Positions 13,788-29,907 are shown, counted from the stretch's first letter. The stretch is 64,000 bases of DNA from Amorphochlora amoebiformis (GCA_054601695.1 BAAHQB010000028.1:620001-684000), one strand, 5' to 3'. A program made the numbers and translations. Notes: generated by a model from the letters alone, not told the origin.

Positions 13788-13882
13788 CATATATATGAGA
13801 ATGTTTATATACATACCCCTCTATAAACATACATATTACATACACATATACATATATATATATACATATATATAAAATACAT

Positions 13883-13913
<31 letters not shown>

Positions 13914-14143
13914 CATACACGTATACACACACAAATATATATATATATATATATATACTTATACATATATATATATATATATATATATGAACATATTTAC
14001 ACACACATACCTTTCTTTGATTTCACACGTATACATGCAAAAATATGTACAACATACATGTTAACATACATATATACACATCGATATAGAAATATACGTA
14101 GCTAACACAAATACATAATACGGAATTAACACAAATAATACAT

Positions 14144-14183
<40 letters not shown>

Positions 14184-14892
14184 TGCATACTCCCCATCCG
14201 CACATACACTCAAATACACAACATTAACAGATATTCACGTACAGGCAGAATGGATCAGCATACTGAACAGGAGGAAGCCTATCGTAACACGTTGCGCAGT
14301 CTCTCGTGAGTTGGCTCTCCCACAAACACACGCTGGAATTCGAACTCAAGTCTCGTGGGCACACCTGGATATCCAAGGTTAGTCGGGATGCATGTGTGTT
14401 TTTGTGTATATATACATATATATATGTATATATATGTGTATATATACATATAGAGAGAGAGGGGGGGAGAAAGAATCATACAGAGGTATATATACACACG
14501 TTAGGGTTAGAGCTACCGATGAGACAAAGACGGGGTCGTAAGTGTCCTGAGTATTAGATTTTACAGGTGAATGAGACCATATCCTAGGCCGTGAAAATAT
14601 GCATTGGACAAGTGTACTGCATGTAAATATGCGTACAAATGGGAATTCGAGGGGCCTTGTGAGTATGCATATTGGGCGTGTGGGTGAGTTAGTATGTTTA
14701 TGTTACTCCCCAAGTGCGTGTACAAGTTGTTTTGTTTCAGAGTGTGTTACAGATGTTCATTGAAAATGGGGGAGATAGATGAATCACATGTACATAGGAA
14801 ATTATATATAATTTTACATATAGATAAATATAATGTATATATATATATATATGCATATACATTTACGTACAAGAAAGTAACTAGATATATAT

Positions 14893-14924
<32 letters not shown>

Positions 14925-15075
14925 TCTAGATTCATGCACATGTATTCATTACAAGTATATACGTACATATACATACATATATATATATATTTAAAAAAAT
15001 ATATATATTACATATGTATATATATATTTATATATATTTATATATATATATATATTGCATATGTATATATATATA

Positions 15076-15106
<31 letters not shown>

Positions 15107-15140
15107 GGGCCCAAGAGTTAGCAATATATACATATGCATC

Positions 15141-15180
<40 letters not shown>

Positions 15181-15210
15181 ACTATTATTGTTATTATTAT
15201 TATTATATAC

Positions 15211-15242
<32 letters not shown>

Positions 15243-15259
15243 ATATATACATAATAAAC

Positions 15260-15318
<59 letters not shown>

Positions 15319-15444
15319 AATATATATATAACGGCATTATTCATACCGCGAGCACAAACGCAGTCTTCGGGTCCACCTCACCAACGCCTTGCCGTCTCTC
15401 TAGGGCTACATATATTTCTATATATATATATATATACATATATA

Positions 15445-15484
<40 letters not shown>

Positions 15485-16576
15485 TTCAATGTGTGTGTTA
15501 GAATAAAGAATCTATACATGTATCAATACACACACACATATAAAAATACATATATGTACATATAATGTATATATACACATATGGGATCTCTAGCGATCTC
15601 GGGCATACCTATCACAACTCTCTGTCGCACTATACACCTAAGTGTCACGCCAAGTCTAACTGTGCCACTTACAACGATGCAGTAATATATATATATATAT
15701 ATATGCATATCATGTGTATATCTTTATTATTGTTACATCGTATTATATATCTACAGCATACACATATAATATTAATATATATACATAGATATATTTGCAT
15801 ATGTATATAATATTTACATATAACATTATATATGCATGGATTTGTGTTATATATATATATATACATAATACAATATATATATATATGATATATATATATA
15901 TTTGTATCTCTATTATATATATATATATTATATATATATATACATATATTATATATATATATATATTTATAAATATATACGTTTATATGTGTACATCATG
16001 CAAATACCTATACAGTACAAACTTATTATTTTTCGTCTCAACCTATTTGAACACCCGGCGCTGAAAAAGCGACAGCTCTTAAGAATGTACACCCAGGCGG
16101 GGTGGAAAGAGCTGACAGGAGGATGGAGAGACCCTAATATGAATTCATATTTGCACACATACATGCATAAATACATACATGTACGTATCTCTGTATATAT
16201 AGCCATCTACACACACAAATACATGTATTATACACATTAGCATATGTATTATACATATTAGCATATGTATTATACATATTAGCACCGCTCCAAGAGAGTG
16301 TCCAGTAAGCATAAGAGACATATTCGGATTCGACCGGCAAACCTGAAGATAAGGTTAGGTTGGTGTTAGAGCGAAATACTAATTACGTTTGACTGTGTTA
16401 GATTTGAATTCTAGGTATATTTGATCGCGCTAGAATTGAATTTCAATTATTATTAGATTATGATTAGGCTGTATTTGAAGTTAGGATTAGGACTGATGGC
16501 CCTTGGCTAGTTATGAGCGAAAGAGAGGAAGGATGGAAAGGGGTATAAATATCGTGTGTGGAAATATATATACATA

Positions 16577-16640
<64 letters not shown>

Positions 16641-16839
16641 TATATATGTCTGATATGTATGGATATATATCCACATGTACATATGCATTCAAGGTTTAAA
16701 TATCATCACATACATATACACATATGCATACGCGTGTAATATTCATAATGGTTATGACAAACTTGTTTGTATTGTATATACGCAGCAGATACCTCTATTT
16801 CTATGTATATCATACATGTATGCACAATATATAATATAC

Positions 16840-16891
<52 letters not shown>

Positions 16892-16973
16892 GTATGTATA
16901 GATATAATGCATAATGCATGTATATAAAATATGTATATTGTGTGGTGTGTGTGTATGCATGTATGCATATATG

Positions 16974-17017
<44 letters not shown>

Positions 17018-17179
17018 TTTACACACACATATTTATAGTGTATAATCAGTATGTACATTTATACCTATATATATATATACATATACATATATAATCTTAT
17101 GAACATATACAAATATATGTCCATGTACGTAAAAATACATGCATATGTATACATACATATATATATATATTATATATAC

Positions 17180-17212
<33 letters not shown>

Positions 17213-17445
17213 ATATACATATATACACAGTGAATATCCACAGATACACCCTAACTACACACAACATACCCAAATTAAGTTAGTCTCACCTCATGAAGGA
17301 GGTCTACAGCCCTAGAATAGTAGTCTAGGGTATGGGCTGTAAACACCTTACAATAGACCTGGAAGGCAAATATAGAGTGGGAGTGGGCAGAAAGGGAGGG
17401 TAAGAAGGGGAGATGAGGGATGATGAGTGGGGCACATGTATACAC

Positions 17446-17487
<42 letters not shown>

Positions 17488-17795
17488 TGTATACACATTG
17501 TATCAAATGTATATACTAGATACATATAATATATATATATATATATATAAATATATATGTATATATATATATATATTATATGTATATATATATATAATAT
17601 GTATGTGTATATATTTGTATATATGCATTGCTATAAAGGCAATTGTTATGTAAATGGGAAGGAGATATAGAATGGATGAAAAGAGGGTAAGTAGCGATGG
17701 GAGAGGTGGGAAAATCGAGTGGAGATTAGATGGTACATATATAATATATGTATATGTATATATATATATATAGAATATATATATATATATATATA

Positions 17796-17851
<56 letters not shown>

Positions 17852-17911
17852 CGTATTAATATTATGTGTATATGTATTAATATTATGTGTATATGTTTGA
17901 ATGTACATATG

Positions 17912-17946
<35 letters not shown>

Positions 17947-17955
17947 AGATATACG

Positions 17956-17998
<43 letters not shown>

Positions 17999-18168
17999 TA
18001 TATCTGTATGTGTATGTAGTACCGGCAATTGGTCATACGTTTGGTTGTTCCAGAGAAGCTTATCTGCGCAACTGTTATCACAGATATACTTATACTCATG
18101 TTAAATACAAATTTGTAACTATTATGTAATGAACAATGTGTATGCACACATGTGATTTACGTATAACC

Positions 18169-18199
<31 letters not shown>

Positions 18200-18446
18200 T
18201 CTTGCATATAATAACACTATTATAGTATATTATGTATATATACATATATATATATATGTATATTTATGGATGTAAATATATGTATACTTATATATATGCA
18301 CATTTTAATATATGTGTACATTTCTTGTACATCAAATCAGACATTTGTATATATTTATGTACATACTTGTATGTAAGCATAAACCTATATACATATAAGT
18401 AACATACATGTATTGTAATGAATAGTTTTATATATAAATACGATAC

Positions 18447-18478
<32 letters not shown>

Positions 18479-18763
18479 TATATATGTGTATATATATGTA
18501 AATATATATGTGTATTTACCTGTCAGCCAGATGGCTTGTTACTGACGTTCCGAGGTCTGTCCCTGTCAAATATATCCACATATAAACTTACATTATATAT
18601 ATATATATATACTTTACTATGTACATATACCTTATATATAAATACAATATATAGATGTATGTATAATATATATATATATATATATATATAATTGCATATA
18701 CACGCACATGTGAATATATATATATATTGTATGTGTGTGTATACATACATTATATATATATAT

Positions 18764-18798
<35 letters not shown>

Positions 18799-19250
18799 AT
18801 ATGAAAATATGTACATATGTATTTACATACATTATGTGTTTGTGTGGAACATACGTCAAACCAACGCCCCCCTTCTCCCTACCTTCGAGTAGCTAGAGAT
18901 ACAGACCAATGAAATTAAGAGAACTATATAGCGGAAAAGAGAGAGTTGGACAGAAAATATAGGGAGGGGAGAGGAAGTGGGGAGAGAGACATAGAGGGCG
19001 AGGAGGAAGAGAGAGGAAGGGAGAGAACCGCGAAGTGCCAGTAGACCGTAGTTTCGATTGGAGAAGAATAAAGCGTGCATGCCGCCATTCGCAGGGTCAC
19101 GTGAGTGTTCGTAACGCCGCTTCCATCCGTTGACAGTTGCTATATATATATTATATATATACAGATATATACTATATTATGTTTTTTTTTATATGTATAT
19201 ATACATTGTTTTCGAAGATATGTATGTATGTATACATATGTGTTGTTTGC

Positions 19251-19294
<44 letters not shown>

Positions 19295-19434
19295 ATTGTT
19301 TTCGAAGATATGTATATATGTATACATATGTGTTGTTAGCATATATATGTAAAAATATATACATATGTAGTCTAAATATTACATATGTGGTTTGTATTTA
19401 CTAGATATATATATATATATATATATGAAATATG

Positions 19435-19492
<58 letters not shown>

Positions 19493-19518
19493 TATCCATA
19501 ACTGACAAATGCAAACCG

Positions 19519-19550
<32 letters not shown>

Positions 19551-20145
19551 CATATGTTATATACCGTTGTCGTACTCAGGATCATAGTAAGACCCATGCG
19601 TCGATACGTAGCTCAGAAATGTCGCGTTAGCAATAATTCTACTCAACGAGCGGAAGTCGTCATCGCTGCAGTTTTTCAGCCATGACAAATCTTCCCATCT
19701 AATATATAACATGTATATATATATATATATTAATATATATATATATATATGTATATGTATATATATATATAATATATACGTATGTGTGTGTGTATAAATG
19801 TATATACATATATATATTTATATATGTATATATTTATATATACATATATGTATATTATATATATATATATATATGTATATATAAATATATATGTGTATAG
19901 ATATATGTGTACCTTATATACATGTATATATATATATATATCTGTATGTATGTAAGGGTATCTAAATATAAATATATATATATACACACATATATATATA
20001 TGTATATATATATAGATATATTACTCATATTTACTATTCCTACTTACATATACACAATACATATATATATATATATATAAATATATTTATATACATATTG
20101 TATTAAAAATACAAGTGTATGAAAATGGGTATACGTACATAATTA

Positions 20146-20211
<66 letters not shown>

Positions 20212-20325
20212 TAATATTATATACACACACATATATATTTATATACACGTGCATATGTATTAATATAATATGTATAACATATATATACATATATTATATA
20301 TATATAATATTATATATAGAGATAT

Positions 20326-20359
<34 letters not shown>

Positions 20360-20475
20360 GGTGTATATGAAGTGTTTGCGTTACACTTGTCTTTGTACAG
20401 TCTTAGAACCGTGTACATTGGTTTCGGTCTCGTGAAGTCATACACACTGGTCACGTAATTATGTATTTGGGTCAT
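13239..20475 (-). CDS. class-3-lipase-like protein with Cys-rich region and C-terminal membrane segment
   Basis: Thirteen phase-continuous exons (20387-20475, 19565-19698, 19029-19139, 18520-18562, 18023-18071, 17290-17358, 17227-17254, 16286-16342, 16043-16133, 15609-15667, 15347-15405, 14264-14364, 13239-13386) give about 345 aa. The segment [15 protein letters not shown] then LALRGTDL (109-115) matches the RGT strand of fungal and protist class 3 lipases. [10 protein letters not shown] and [13 protein letters not shown] also fit that family. The expected GHSLG elbow appears only as GYSLC (171-175) from a 28-nt exon I am unsure of. After it come a Cys-rich stretch ([18 protein letters not shown]) and a hydrophobic segment about 312-332, [19 protein letters not shown] and NAT sequons suggest a secreted or vacuolar lumenal side. 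The N-terminus is uncertain; a signal-like exon may lie at 20560-20653. Without the 28-nt exon the phase breaks. Confidence 0.55.
15143..15205. repeat. (ATT)n trinucleotide microsatellite
   Basis: About 20 ATT units, slightly interrupted, between TA arrays in an intron of the lipase-like gene. A shorter (ATT)n tract lies at 59520-59551. Confidence 0.95.
19199..19345. repeat. tandem duplication in an intron of the lipase-like gene
   Basis: Two copies begin TTGTTTTCGAAGATATGTAT, continue through ATACATATGTGTTGTT and are separated by a (TA)n array. The unit is about 90 bp. Confidence 0.85.
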
Positions 20476-20904
20476 GGGTCATGAGTCGTGACCCATCCAC
20501 CCTTGATGGCCCGAAAACGTGAACATACTAAGAGAGTGTAATGTTTGTGTGGCATATACGTATGTGATACTCGTAAGGATCTTGTTGCTCGCCGAAAATT
20601 AGCGGCATGAAGACGAGAGCCACGGAAAGGAAGGATGGCGTTCTCCCATTCACCTGACCAGGGCGCAAAAATAGCTTCTAAGATCTCATCTCTTTGAAAT
20701 TCGAGAAAATATTAGATTCAGATACACACACGAGGTTTGATCCGCTAATGATCGATGCCACTCGCAAACTGAAACATATCTTACCACGGTCATCCGGTCC
20801 ACCAAACCCATGTTCCTGACTGATGTCACTAAGAATGACAAGAAGACACGTGTGATTATCCCGTGATCCAGGGGACAGTCACATATCATATCTACGTTGC
20901 CGTC
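20476..20904. promoter_or_regulatory. head-to-head region, lipase-like gene / SnoaL-like gene
   Basis: About 430 bp without TA arrays between divergent genes, so probably promoter-bearing. On the minus strand 20560-20653 has acceptor and donor signals and reads SFLSVALVFMPLIFGEQQD, a signal-peptide-like segment that could be the real first exon of the lipase-like gene. I could not join it in phase. 20470-20500 holds repeated GTCATGGGTCATGAGTC-like motifs. Confidence 0.45.
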
Positions 20905-21654
20905 ATGGGACCGCTTCTCTTACTCACCCCGCTCTGTGCTTTCGCCTCTCCCCTCACGGCATCCCGACCCGCCCATGCAACTCCTGTTTCGGCTTTCCAT
21001 CGCATTGGCCGTCCACGGGCCCGAGCATTAGCTTCCAAGACCAGGGTGAGGGTTGAGCCGCCGACTATCTTCCAGTCAGACTACCCAGAAGTGGTTGACG
21101 AGGACAAAATGCTGGCGAAATCGGGTGGGTCTATCAATGTTAGGTAGCCCAGTAGGAGCTCCTAATATTTTCAAGACATTAGGCCACTCGTTGGTTGAGT
21201 TGGGTTCAGTCACTTTTGGCTGTTTGCCTCAAAGCATTGATTGGTTGTGAGGGGCTGATATATTTTATGTTGCAGAGTTTCCTATCCCACCCAACCGCCT
21301 GGTCGAGATGGCCAAAAAGGTGAAGATAAGCGTATCGCAGAGACTTGGGAATCGATATCAGGCCGTAAAATATTAATGCGACCATAATTGCTCCTACAGG
21401 TCTACAACGACAGTCTTTTCAATGCACCGGACGAAGCTTTCGCTGACGTGAGTATTAGGTTGGGGTTCGGGAGATTGAGAAAATTGACCGTGAATCGTCA
21501 TATGTCGCTGGTTATAACTTTGTCAGGACTTCGTGTTCATGGGGCCGGTGGTGGGCCCGCTTAAGAAAGAACCGTTCCTCAACGTGAGAAGATGCGACAG
21601 ATAATATATATATATATTTATATAATATAATATAAATATATGTGTATGTATATA

Positions 21655-21686
<32 letters not shown>

Positions 21687-21727
21687 CATATGTATAGGTA
21701 GATAGCTACAAAGATATTATGTGTGGA

Positions 21728-21773
<46 letters not shown>

Positions 21774-22112
21774 TATATATATAGAGCTAGATAGCTTCAT
21801 AGAAAGAGAGAGAGAAATTGCGATAATTAGAGGAGAGAATGAGAGAGAGTAAAACCAGACCGAAGAAGATAGAAAAGAGCTGACATTGTATCAATTGGCA
21901 GGCTATTCGTGGATTTGACGTCCTTACTGGCTTTCCAGATCTAACAGGGCGATACTACCACTTCCGGTATAACCTTGTTTTAGCTTTCAGCCTACAAGTA
22001 TGTGTATGTGTGTATGTGTAGTGTAAGATATATGTCACGATGCTGTTATGTAATGTAATACATACACATACATACAAAAAGCATTTGCAAAAAAATAATT
22101 AGTGTACCTATG

Positions 22113-22153
<41 letters not shown>

Positions 22154-22710
22154 TATATATGTATATGTGTGTAATTATATATACATATATATATATATAT
22201 ATTATATGTATAGAAATATATATTAATATATATATATATATATATATGTATACTAAATATACATATAATATATATATAATATATATATATATATATTATA
22301 TATGCACATATATATACATATATATATAATTACAAATATACATATAATATTCAAAACATATAATGGAAATATATACACGTACATAAATATATGCACACAT
22401 ACATTTATATATATATATATTTAGTATAGTAATATATTATACATTTAAGTGTATATATATATACATATATATTATACAAATATATATATATACATGTGTA
22501 TATATATATATCATATATATTATATATGTATATATACATATATGAGATAGATATATTAGACCTATTTGCATACAAATATACACTTTATTGTAAAGTATGC
22601 ACGAAGGTTCATGATGTCAATACATGGATATGAATGTTTGTATAATATGTGTATATATATATAATGCATAAATATGGATATGAAAACTTGACAGTATTCT
22701 AAAACTACAT

Positions 22711-22741
<31 letters not shown>

Positions 22742-22877
22742 GTATTTATATGCATATAAATATATATACATATACACATATATATATACATATATATATA
22801 TATGTACGATATTTATGTACAAATATAAGTCTATTTTTTTATGTACGTAAAATATATAAAAATATTATATACATATG

Positions 22878-22912
<35 letters not shown>

Positions 22913-23477
22913 CATAGTATGTTACACATGAGAGATTCGAGTTATCGATATGTGAGCTTACCCTTCCACCCTTAGTGTCGACCCGTTTGAGCCTGATCGA
23001 GTGTGGACGACCTCTCGAGCCATTGGGACCAACACTGGGTTATATATACATATATATATGTACATATGTATGTAAAATCTATATATAATATATATATATA
23101 AAATATATAGGGGTGTGTGTGTAATTACAGATTTTTCTCATATTAGTATCCGTATGTGTATATATATATATATATTATATTTATATATATATATATACAC
23201 ATATATGTATATATATTAAGATATATATGTATATGTATTATATGTGTATGCATATATATTTACATATGTATTTATATATGTATATATATATATATATATA
23301 TGTACGTATGTACATCTATATATATATATATATATGCATGATAATATAAAATATAAAATACAAAAAGCAAATGAAATAATGTTAAAAACAAATGTACATA
23401 TATATATATATATTATATATGTGTGTATGTACGTCTTATCTACTATATCATTGGCAAGTAAAATAATGTAATATACA

Positions 23478-23510
<33 letters not shown>

Positions 23511-23780
23511 GTATATGTTTATATATATGCGTGTAAATATTTAAACACAATACTCTTATTACATGTAGATATATACAGTAAATGTATGTACATATGTGTA
23601 TACACAGTTCGCTTTTTTCACAGTGTTCAGACATATATTTACGAACCCTTTCTAATTTAAAAGTTTACATATATTTATACACATATTACACATACACATA
23701 TATATATATATATATATATAAAATATGAATATAGTATATGTGTAATTAATATGCATATAGTATATGTATATTATTTACAT

Positions 23781-23868
<88 letters not shown>

Positions 23869-24275
23869 GTATACATATATATATATATATATGTATATTT
23901 ATGCATACTTATATTAACATTTTTTTACAATATATATATTATTAACCCAACTCCCAAAGGACTATGGCAGGGTTGTACCCTCCTTCGGGAAAGGTAGTCG
24001 AGTCCCCTCCACAGGTATCAAGAACCTTAAACAATATTACAAAGCATAGAAAACTATTATAGGTAAAAGGATAATATTTGTAAATGTAAATATGTGTATA
24101 TATGTGCATATATATTATGTTAATATATACGTATATATATGTACGTAATTATATATATATACATAAAATATATATATATATATTAATTTATACATGTAAA
24201 TATATACAGATACATGTGTAGATGCTTAAAAACGTGAGTGGGTGTCACAGTGTACATATATATATATATATATAT

Positions 24276-24318
<43 letters not shown>

Positions 24319-24684
24319 CATATGTGCATATGTGTGGAAATATTTATATGTACATGTTTATGTGTTACACACATAACTATAAAAATATATGCACAATATT
24401 GAGTTCCATATGAGTACATATGCGTATGAACATACGTACATATTCATATATGGTATGTACATACCTTGGTGCTGGATTAGACTATCTCATTGAAGTTTAA
24501 CGAGAAGGGGCAGATCAGGCAAGTCACTGTTGGATATGTTATGGACAGGTTACCCCATAAGATATGTCTATATATATATGTATGTATAATAGATACATAC
24601 ATATATATGTATACATATATAATTAATATATATATGTATATCTACTATGCGAATTGTGGTTATTAATGTGTATACTTATACATA

Positions 24685-24715
<31 letters not shown>

Positions 24716-25095
24716 GTATATATATATATATAATATATATAAAAGACACATACACCCATATATATATATATATACATATATAACTAATGTGTATATATCT
24801 ACTATGCGAATTGCAGTTATTAATGTGTATACTTGTACATAATATATAAAAATGTATGCATGCATATAGAATATATGGAGCTCTCCTTTATAATGCTAGA
24901 TATTACCAATATATAGATATTTACATATATATGCATATATGTTAAATATATGTATAAATATATGTACATGTTGCATATATGTACATAGCATATTCCGCTT
25001 ATACTTACACATACATTTTTACATATGTACATGTAGTGTACATATATGTATATGTGTATATGTGTGGATATGCAATATAGATACGTTATCCGTCT

Positions 25096-25131
<36 letters not shown>

Positions 25132-25981
25132 ATATGTATCTATGTATGTACGTATGCGTTTATTACCTTCAATATATTTGTAAATAGATATAATTGCACG
25201 AATATGTACATAGATATAAATATACATACATATGTTTATATATGTATATATACATATCCAAATGTATTACACATTAAATACATTTTCATACAGATATATT
25301 GTATCAGTTATATAAATATATATATATATATATATAAACACACATATATATATATACATATACATATATATATATATATATACATATATGTTATACATAA
25401 ATTTATACATATACATACATGTCGAACACATGCAGGGCGATTGGAAATACTGGAGGCCTCGGTGGGATCTTTGGGCTTCTCTATGGAATAGGCAAACCTC
25501 TTCCCTTCCCTGAGGTGGGTGTACATAATAAATGTAGGATTGGGTGTATACAACATATTGAGATATCTACATGCATACATAAATACGATGTGTTATTATA
25601 TGCTCATACATACATGTAGTGTATGTTTATGTGTATTATGCTTATATTTACATTTAATATATATATATATATATATATGAGTAAATATATATAATACATA
25701 TAAACATACATATATATATATATATATATATAATATATATATATATATATGTATGTATATATATATATACATCTATACAATATATATATTTAATATATAT
25801 ATATATATTATATTTACGTATATGAGTCATATATTTATGCGTGATACAATAATCACCTTAGGCCCAACCATGGAAGATGAGCCGCAAATACAGGTTTTTT
25901 AATTGGATTGGTGGAATTCAACAACGCAGGAAGGCTCGACGGGCGGCGAAGGAGGCAGAAAAGGCTGCTGCAAAGTCCTGA
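20905..25981 (+). CDS. plastid-targeted SnoaL-like (NTF2-fold) protein
   Basis: Ten phase-continuous exons (20905-21124, 21276-21319, 21400-21447, 21527-21583, 21902-21966, 22976-23038, 23960-24014, 24481-24548, 25436-25514, 25862-25981) encode 272 aa. The N-terminus [17 protein letters not shown] is a signal peptide with an AFASP-type motif at its end, followed by an Arg/Ala/Ser-rich transit-like region. The core ([77 protein letters not shown]) follows the SnoaL/polyketide-cyclase-like NTF2 fold. The pattern VGP-L-K followed by GF-V-TGFPDL resembles proteins I associate with photosynthetic stramenopiles. The tail [20 protein letters not shown] is strongly basic. A ligand or reaction cannot be assigned. 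Introns 1-3 are short and lack TA arrays; later introns are long and TA-filled, except one CT/GA tract near 21790-21860. Confidence 0.85.
24637..24850. repeat. duplicated segment in a SnoaL-gene intron
   Basis: Two copies of TATCTACTATGCGAATTG..GTTATTAATGTGTATACTT (about 24638-24690 and 24796-24848) are separated by TA-rich sequence, giving a period near 158 bp. Confidence 0.85.
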
Positions 25982-26962
25982 TTCAATGATTCACTGAGGT
26001 GGGAGGCTTCACTAAGTATCAAACGGCACCACACATGCGCTCTAAATCAGTTTAAAATTCAAAAGTCCAACCCTGAACCTTCACCGAGAAGTTCGGAGTA
26101 TCTTAAGCCTCAGTGACAACAAATACCTAGAATAAGATCATGACATATCATGACTAGATATCTAGGATATAGTACTATACCCGCAATGAAGTATCTCTAC
26201 AATCGACTATCTAGTATCTGAGTATGTACAATGTCGTGCGATTTGTAATATTGATTTGTAATGTGTCCAGTATATTATGGTACACTCTAGACACTAATAC
26301 TGTAATACGTACCATAGCTAGATAGCTAGTTTGATAATGGCAAGAGTCAGAGACTGTCTAGACTGTAGTTCCCCCCTAACCCTAAAACCTAACCCTAACC
26401 GCAAGAGATTCTGGTTGAGATATAAAAAATAGGTAACATTCTCATTTCCCGTTTTGCACTTTAGGGTTAGGGTTACGGTGAGGGTTAGGGTTATTAGCTA
26501 GGTTAGGGTTAGGGTTTAGGTTAGGGATTAGAGTGGGGTCATGTAATATTATATATGAAAATACAAACACACATTCGAAAATGTATATCATAAATGTGAG
26601 TATATATATATATATATCTAGATATATCTCTATTACTAGTATTAGTATGTATATCGACATCATGAGGATAGTACTGCGACATACCCTAAACCTATTCTTA
26701 TCCTCATCAAAACGCTTCTAACACTGATGGGTATATACCGACATATACCGTTATCTGGTATGTACAGAATGAAAAAACAAAAGTACTCTATCTCTAGTAG
26801 CTTCGAACTCATAATTACAATCAAGGCTTTGCGCGGTATGTAGTATAATTTTATGAATTTACGAATTCCCTAATCGTAATCCATAAATGAAGAATGATTG
26901 CCTTGAGAACTTTTTGATTATAAATTCGGCATGCGGCCAGTTTAAGCTTGAAACATTGCCGA
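25982..26962. other. tail-to-tail intergenic region, SnoaL-like gene / pyridoxal kinase
   Basis: Contains a CTAG-rich block (about 26145-26370: TATCTAGGATATAG, CTCTAGACACTA, GCTAGATAGCTAG, CTGTCTAGACTG). A CCCTAA cluster (26374-26402) is followed by an opposed TTAGGG cluster (26462-26530). One short TA tract is present. No coding frame is supported. Confidence 0.6.
26374..26530. repeat. opposed degenerate telomere repeats
   Basis: CCCTAA/CCCTAAAACC units at 26374-26402 face TTAGGG units at 26462-26530, about 60 bp apart, between two converging genes. Confidence 0.85.
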
Positions 26963-27072
26963 TCACGACTTGGCGTCGATAGACTTAACCTCATACCACT
27001 CTTCCGGCTTCACAATCTCATCTTGCGCAGGGACCGTCTGTAATTCGTACTCATTCGCCTGATATGAAATAT

Positions 27073-27121
<49 letters not shown>

Positions 27122-27160
27122 TTGTAGTTCGTACTCATTCGCCTATATACATATACTAGA

Positions 27161-27199
<39 letters not shown>

Positions 27200-27933
27200 C
27201 AAAATAACAATTCCAAGTATTTAAATAAAATACGGTATAGATGTATTCATAGATACATATGTGTATATATATAAATATATGTATATGTATATATGTGTAT
27301 ATGTATATAATTATATCAGAGAATCTACCGGCACAATAAACAAATTAAATATGGCATACAAACATACACAATATATATATATATATATATATTTGTACAT
27401 ATATATACACACATATATATATATATATATATGAATATATATATATATATATATATGATATGCATAGTGTGTGTATGTATACGCAATACACCTCAAACGT
27501 CGCGCGCATGACGGCGAAGTACGCAGCAGCCGTGTGACCAAGGGCATCTTCCAGCGGCACCTACATATTATATGTCTCGTTCTCCTTCATATATATATAT
27601 ATATGTATATATATGTATGTTTATATTTATATTCATAATTTAAGTAATTATCTGTATATTTTACCTTTAGATGTGAGTACATGTATGCACATATACTGTG
27701 TATATGTCTATTTTACACATACAAATGGACTAAAAATTGTACTGTATTATATGTATATATATAATATACATATATATATATATCTATATATGTGTATATA
27801 TGTGTATATATATGGATATGTATATATTGTCAATACAAATGTAAATCTATATATATTTACATATATATTTGTATGTAAGTATATATTTATGTATATATTG
27901 TAATATAGATGCATACATACATACATACGTACA

Positions 27934-27975
<42 letters not shown>

Positions 27976-28163
27976 TGTATATATTATATAGATACATATG
28001 CGTATATTTCCATAGATGTATACATATATATATATATATCTATCTATATGGAGTTGGATATAAAGATGTTTATACACACAGACATATATATATATATATG
28101 TATATATAATGTACATATATATATATATGTAGATATGTATATGTATATAACATATATATGTAT

Positions 28164-28201
<38 letters not shown>

Positions 28202-28253
28202 TAAGCTGACAATTTAGATACAATATATTAGCAATAAATAAAAATTTGTATGT

Positions 28254-28286
<33 letters not shown>

Positions 28287-28326
28287 AATATATGCATATA
28301 CATATATATGTTATATACATATACAC

Positions 28327-28367
<41 letters not shown>

Positions 28368-28406
28368 TATTCTCTATATATATATATATATAAATAAATA
28401 TATAAC

Positions 28407-28447
<41 letters not shown>

Positions 28448-28488
28448 TACATATATATATATATATTATATACTGTACACAAACTTAA

Positions 28489-28537
<49 letters not shown>

Positions 28538-28575
28538 CATGTATGTATTTTATTTCATATACATATATATACACA

Positions 28576-28635
<60 letters not shown>

Positions 28636-28720
28636 CATATAGATATAGATATGTAACATCACCCCTATCTGGTCTCTCTCTTGTATACATATTATATGCA
28701 TGTATATATATATATATATG

Positions 28721-28762
<42 letters not shown>

Positions 28763-28941
28763 TAAGTACCCCCTGTAGAAGCTTGACAAGAAATATCCCT
28801 GTTGTGAGATCACCTACGCCCTGAGGTACGGATCAACGAATTTAAATTAATATTCGAGTTTCGAATTCAAATTTCAGAGTACGTATGCATACACAAACTT
28901 CTTTAAGGAGAGTACTACAAAAGAATGTAATATAATATATG

Positions 28942-28979
<38 letters not shown>

Positions 28980-29044
28980 TATGTATATAGACATAGATAC
29001 AGATGGGCGTATACTACACACATACACAAGAACATATATATACC

Positions 29045-29088
<44 letters not shown>

Positions 29089-29142
29089 TATATGTATATA
29101 TACATATATAATGTAAATAATGTATATATGTATATAACATAC

Positions 29143-29181
<39 letters not shown>

Positions 29182-29472
29182 CATATATATTTACACATAT
29201 ATAATATATATATATATACATATATTACATATATATATATGTATTTGTGTATGAATATACTTATTATGAAGACCTGCAGTTCGTTTTTATTATCTATGTA
29301 TGTGTATATATACACATATATATATATATATATATATATCATCATTCATGGTAACTGTGTATGTATGTATATATATATATATATGTATACATAAATTATA
29401 TCTATATATATATATATATACTATCATATATATATCTATATACATAATATATACATATATGTATCTATATAC

Positions 29473-29514
<42 letters not shown>

Positions 29515-29907
29515 CCATGTACAGATATATATATATATATATATAAATACATACATATATATTATATATATATATGATGTATATATGTATATATATATAT
29601 ATATAATATGAATATACTAAATGTTATATAGATAACATGGATAATATGTTTCCGAGCATGTTGAGGTTTGTACCGTAGGCGGACGATCGAAATCTAGCAG
29701 GGGTGTGGTGACGTGAAGAGCCCTATCCTTCGTCACCAATAGCATCTCAAACTTTTCATCAGGAAACAATCCTAACATTGGTAATATAAATATATACGTT
29801 TATATGTGTATCTAAATATATATATATATATATTATATTAATATACATGTATACATACATATTATAGATGTATATATGTATATATGTACATATATATAGA
29901 CATGTTC

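Noticed and set aside
16020-16140. Plus-strand reading [19 protein letters not shown]
   Set aside because: No GT donor follows; the minus strand has both splice signals and joins two lipase-gene exons in phase.
18856-19080. Minus-strand frame with hydrophobic [13 protein letters not shown], a possible signal peptide
   Set aside because: It is the pyrimidine-rich start of the intron after exon 19029-19139; the RGTDL motif requires splicing it out.
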